A DNA stretch of 59,843 bases from Moraxellaceae bacterium. Lineage in GTDB: Bacteria; Pseudomonadota; Gammaproteobacteria; Pseudomonadales; Moraxellaceae. The notes beneath the pieces are model-generated. The model was not told the DNA's origin. It ran no database searches and worked only from the letters and a program-made list of their open reading frames with translations. The position numbers and the translations under genes are program-made. The stretch lies in NCBI GenBank assembly GCA_029237815.1, contig JAQZBP010000011.1:1-59843 (forward strand). Direction: 5' to 3'. Positions 59,745-59,843 of this stretch are shown here, piece after piece (positions within the stretch are counted from its first letter, which is position 1; each line of letters starts with the position of its first letter).

Positions 59745-59843
59745 TGATCTTGCCCCGATAAAATGGACACTTCTGTTTTCAAGCTATCCGTTTCTCATAT
59801 TCCACCGGCGTCCGATAGCCCAGCGCCGAGTGCAGCCGGCGGT
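59745..59843 (-). mobile_element. IS3-family insertion sequence, end fragment at window edge
   Basis: Reading the minus strand from the right edge, 20 codons encode RRLHSALGYRTPVEYEKRIA and then stop (TGA at 59779-59781). This is the C-terminal end of IS3-family OrfB transposase. The terminal sequence TGATCTTGCCCCGAT then AAATGGACAC at 59745 onwards is the probable terminal inverted repeat. The rest of the element lies beyond the window. Its exact end within 59739-59745 is uncertain. Confidence 0.85.

Noticed and set aside
1..59843. tRNA, rRNA or known riboswitch genes
   Set aside because: Looked for on both strands by eye for cloverleaf ends and conserved cores; none recognised.

Overview
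The window is high-GC bacterial chromosome with one clearly AT-richer island at about 28.5-35.1 kb. Gene content suggests a gammaproteobacterium: an E. coli-like YcaO fused to OsmC, a FadB/FadJ-type beta-oxidation protein, two PF10118 hydrolase-like proteins, an Mpo1-like protein and integron attC sites. A Nevskiales/Solimonas-like relative is a guess; there is no rRNA or other decisive marker.

Layout. (1) 1-1.5 kb is the end of an integron gene-cassette array. Two attC sites are well formed (751-835, 1418-1481) and others are degenerate. The cassettes encode a small tyrosine phosphatase-like protein, a tiny membrane protein and an exported unknown. (2) 1.5-9 kb holds an AsmA-like protein, several small unknowns, a PhnB/VOC protein, OsmC-YcaO, an exported glutaredoxin and a patatin-like lipase. 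(3) 9.2-12 kb is a STAS / receiver-PP2C-ATPase / Hpt signalling cluster. (4) 12.2-15.2 kb holds an SDR, a translationally coupled small gene, and a LigD-like protein that lacks the ligase domain. (5) 15.7-18.5 kb is an ergothioneine operon, egtD - small membrane protein - egtB, with 4-nt overlaps. (6) 18.5-23.2 kb holds a class III nucleotide cyclase, an Mpo1-like protein, a tandem universal stress protein and a cNMP-binding patatin (NTE type). (7) 23.7-28.4 kb has a palindrome, then a thiolase, a multifunctional beta-oxidation protein and a PF10118 protein.

(8) The AT-richer island at 28.7-34.9 kb carries two overlapping genes of 1432 and 640 residues. The first has long helical-repeat-like regions and C-terminal segments that look PIN-like. 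The second is unrecognised. This pair is the best candidate for an undescribed system. (9) 35.3-44.8 kb holds a LysR/EamA divergent pair, a desaturase, a BchE-like radical SAM protein, a broken FAD-dehydrogenase, a large lipoprotein, a decayed second copy of the EamA 3' end and a spermidine synthase-like protein. (10) 44.9-58.1 kb is dominated by signalling: a receiver, three GGDEF proteins and two convergent hybrid kinases. A lipoprotein hydrolase and a LysR-pirin-isochorismatase set lie among them. (11) At the right edge are the second PF10118 paralogue and an RCC1-like lipoprotein gene cut by an IS3-family element that runs off the window.

Overall the window combines lipid metabolism, redox/stress functions and second-messenger signalling, interrupted by mobile or acquired segments (integron cassettes, AT-rich island, IS3). 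Protein-family calls come from reading motifs, not from searches.
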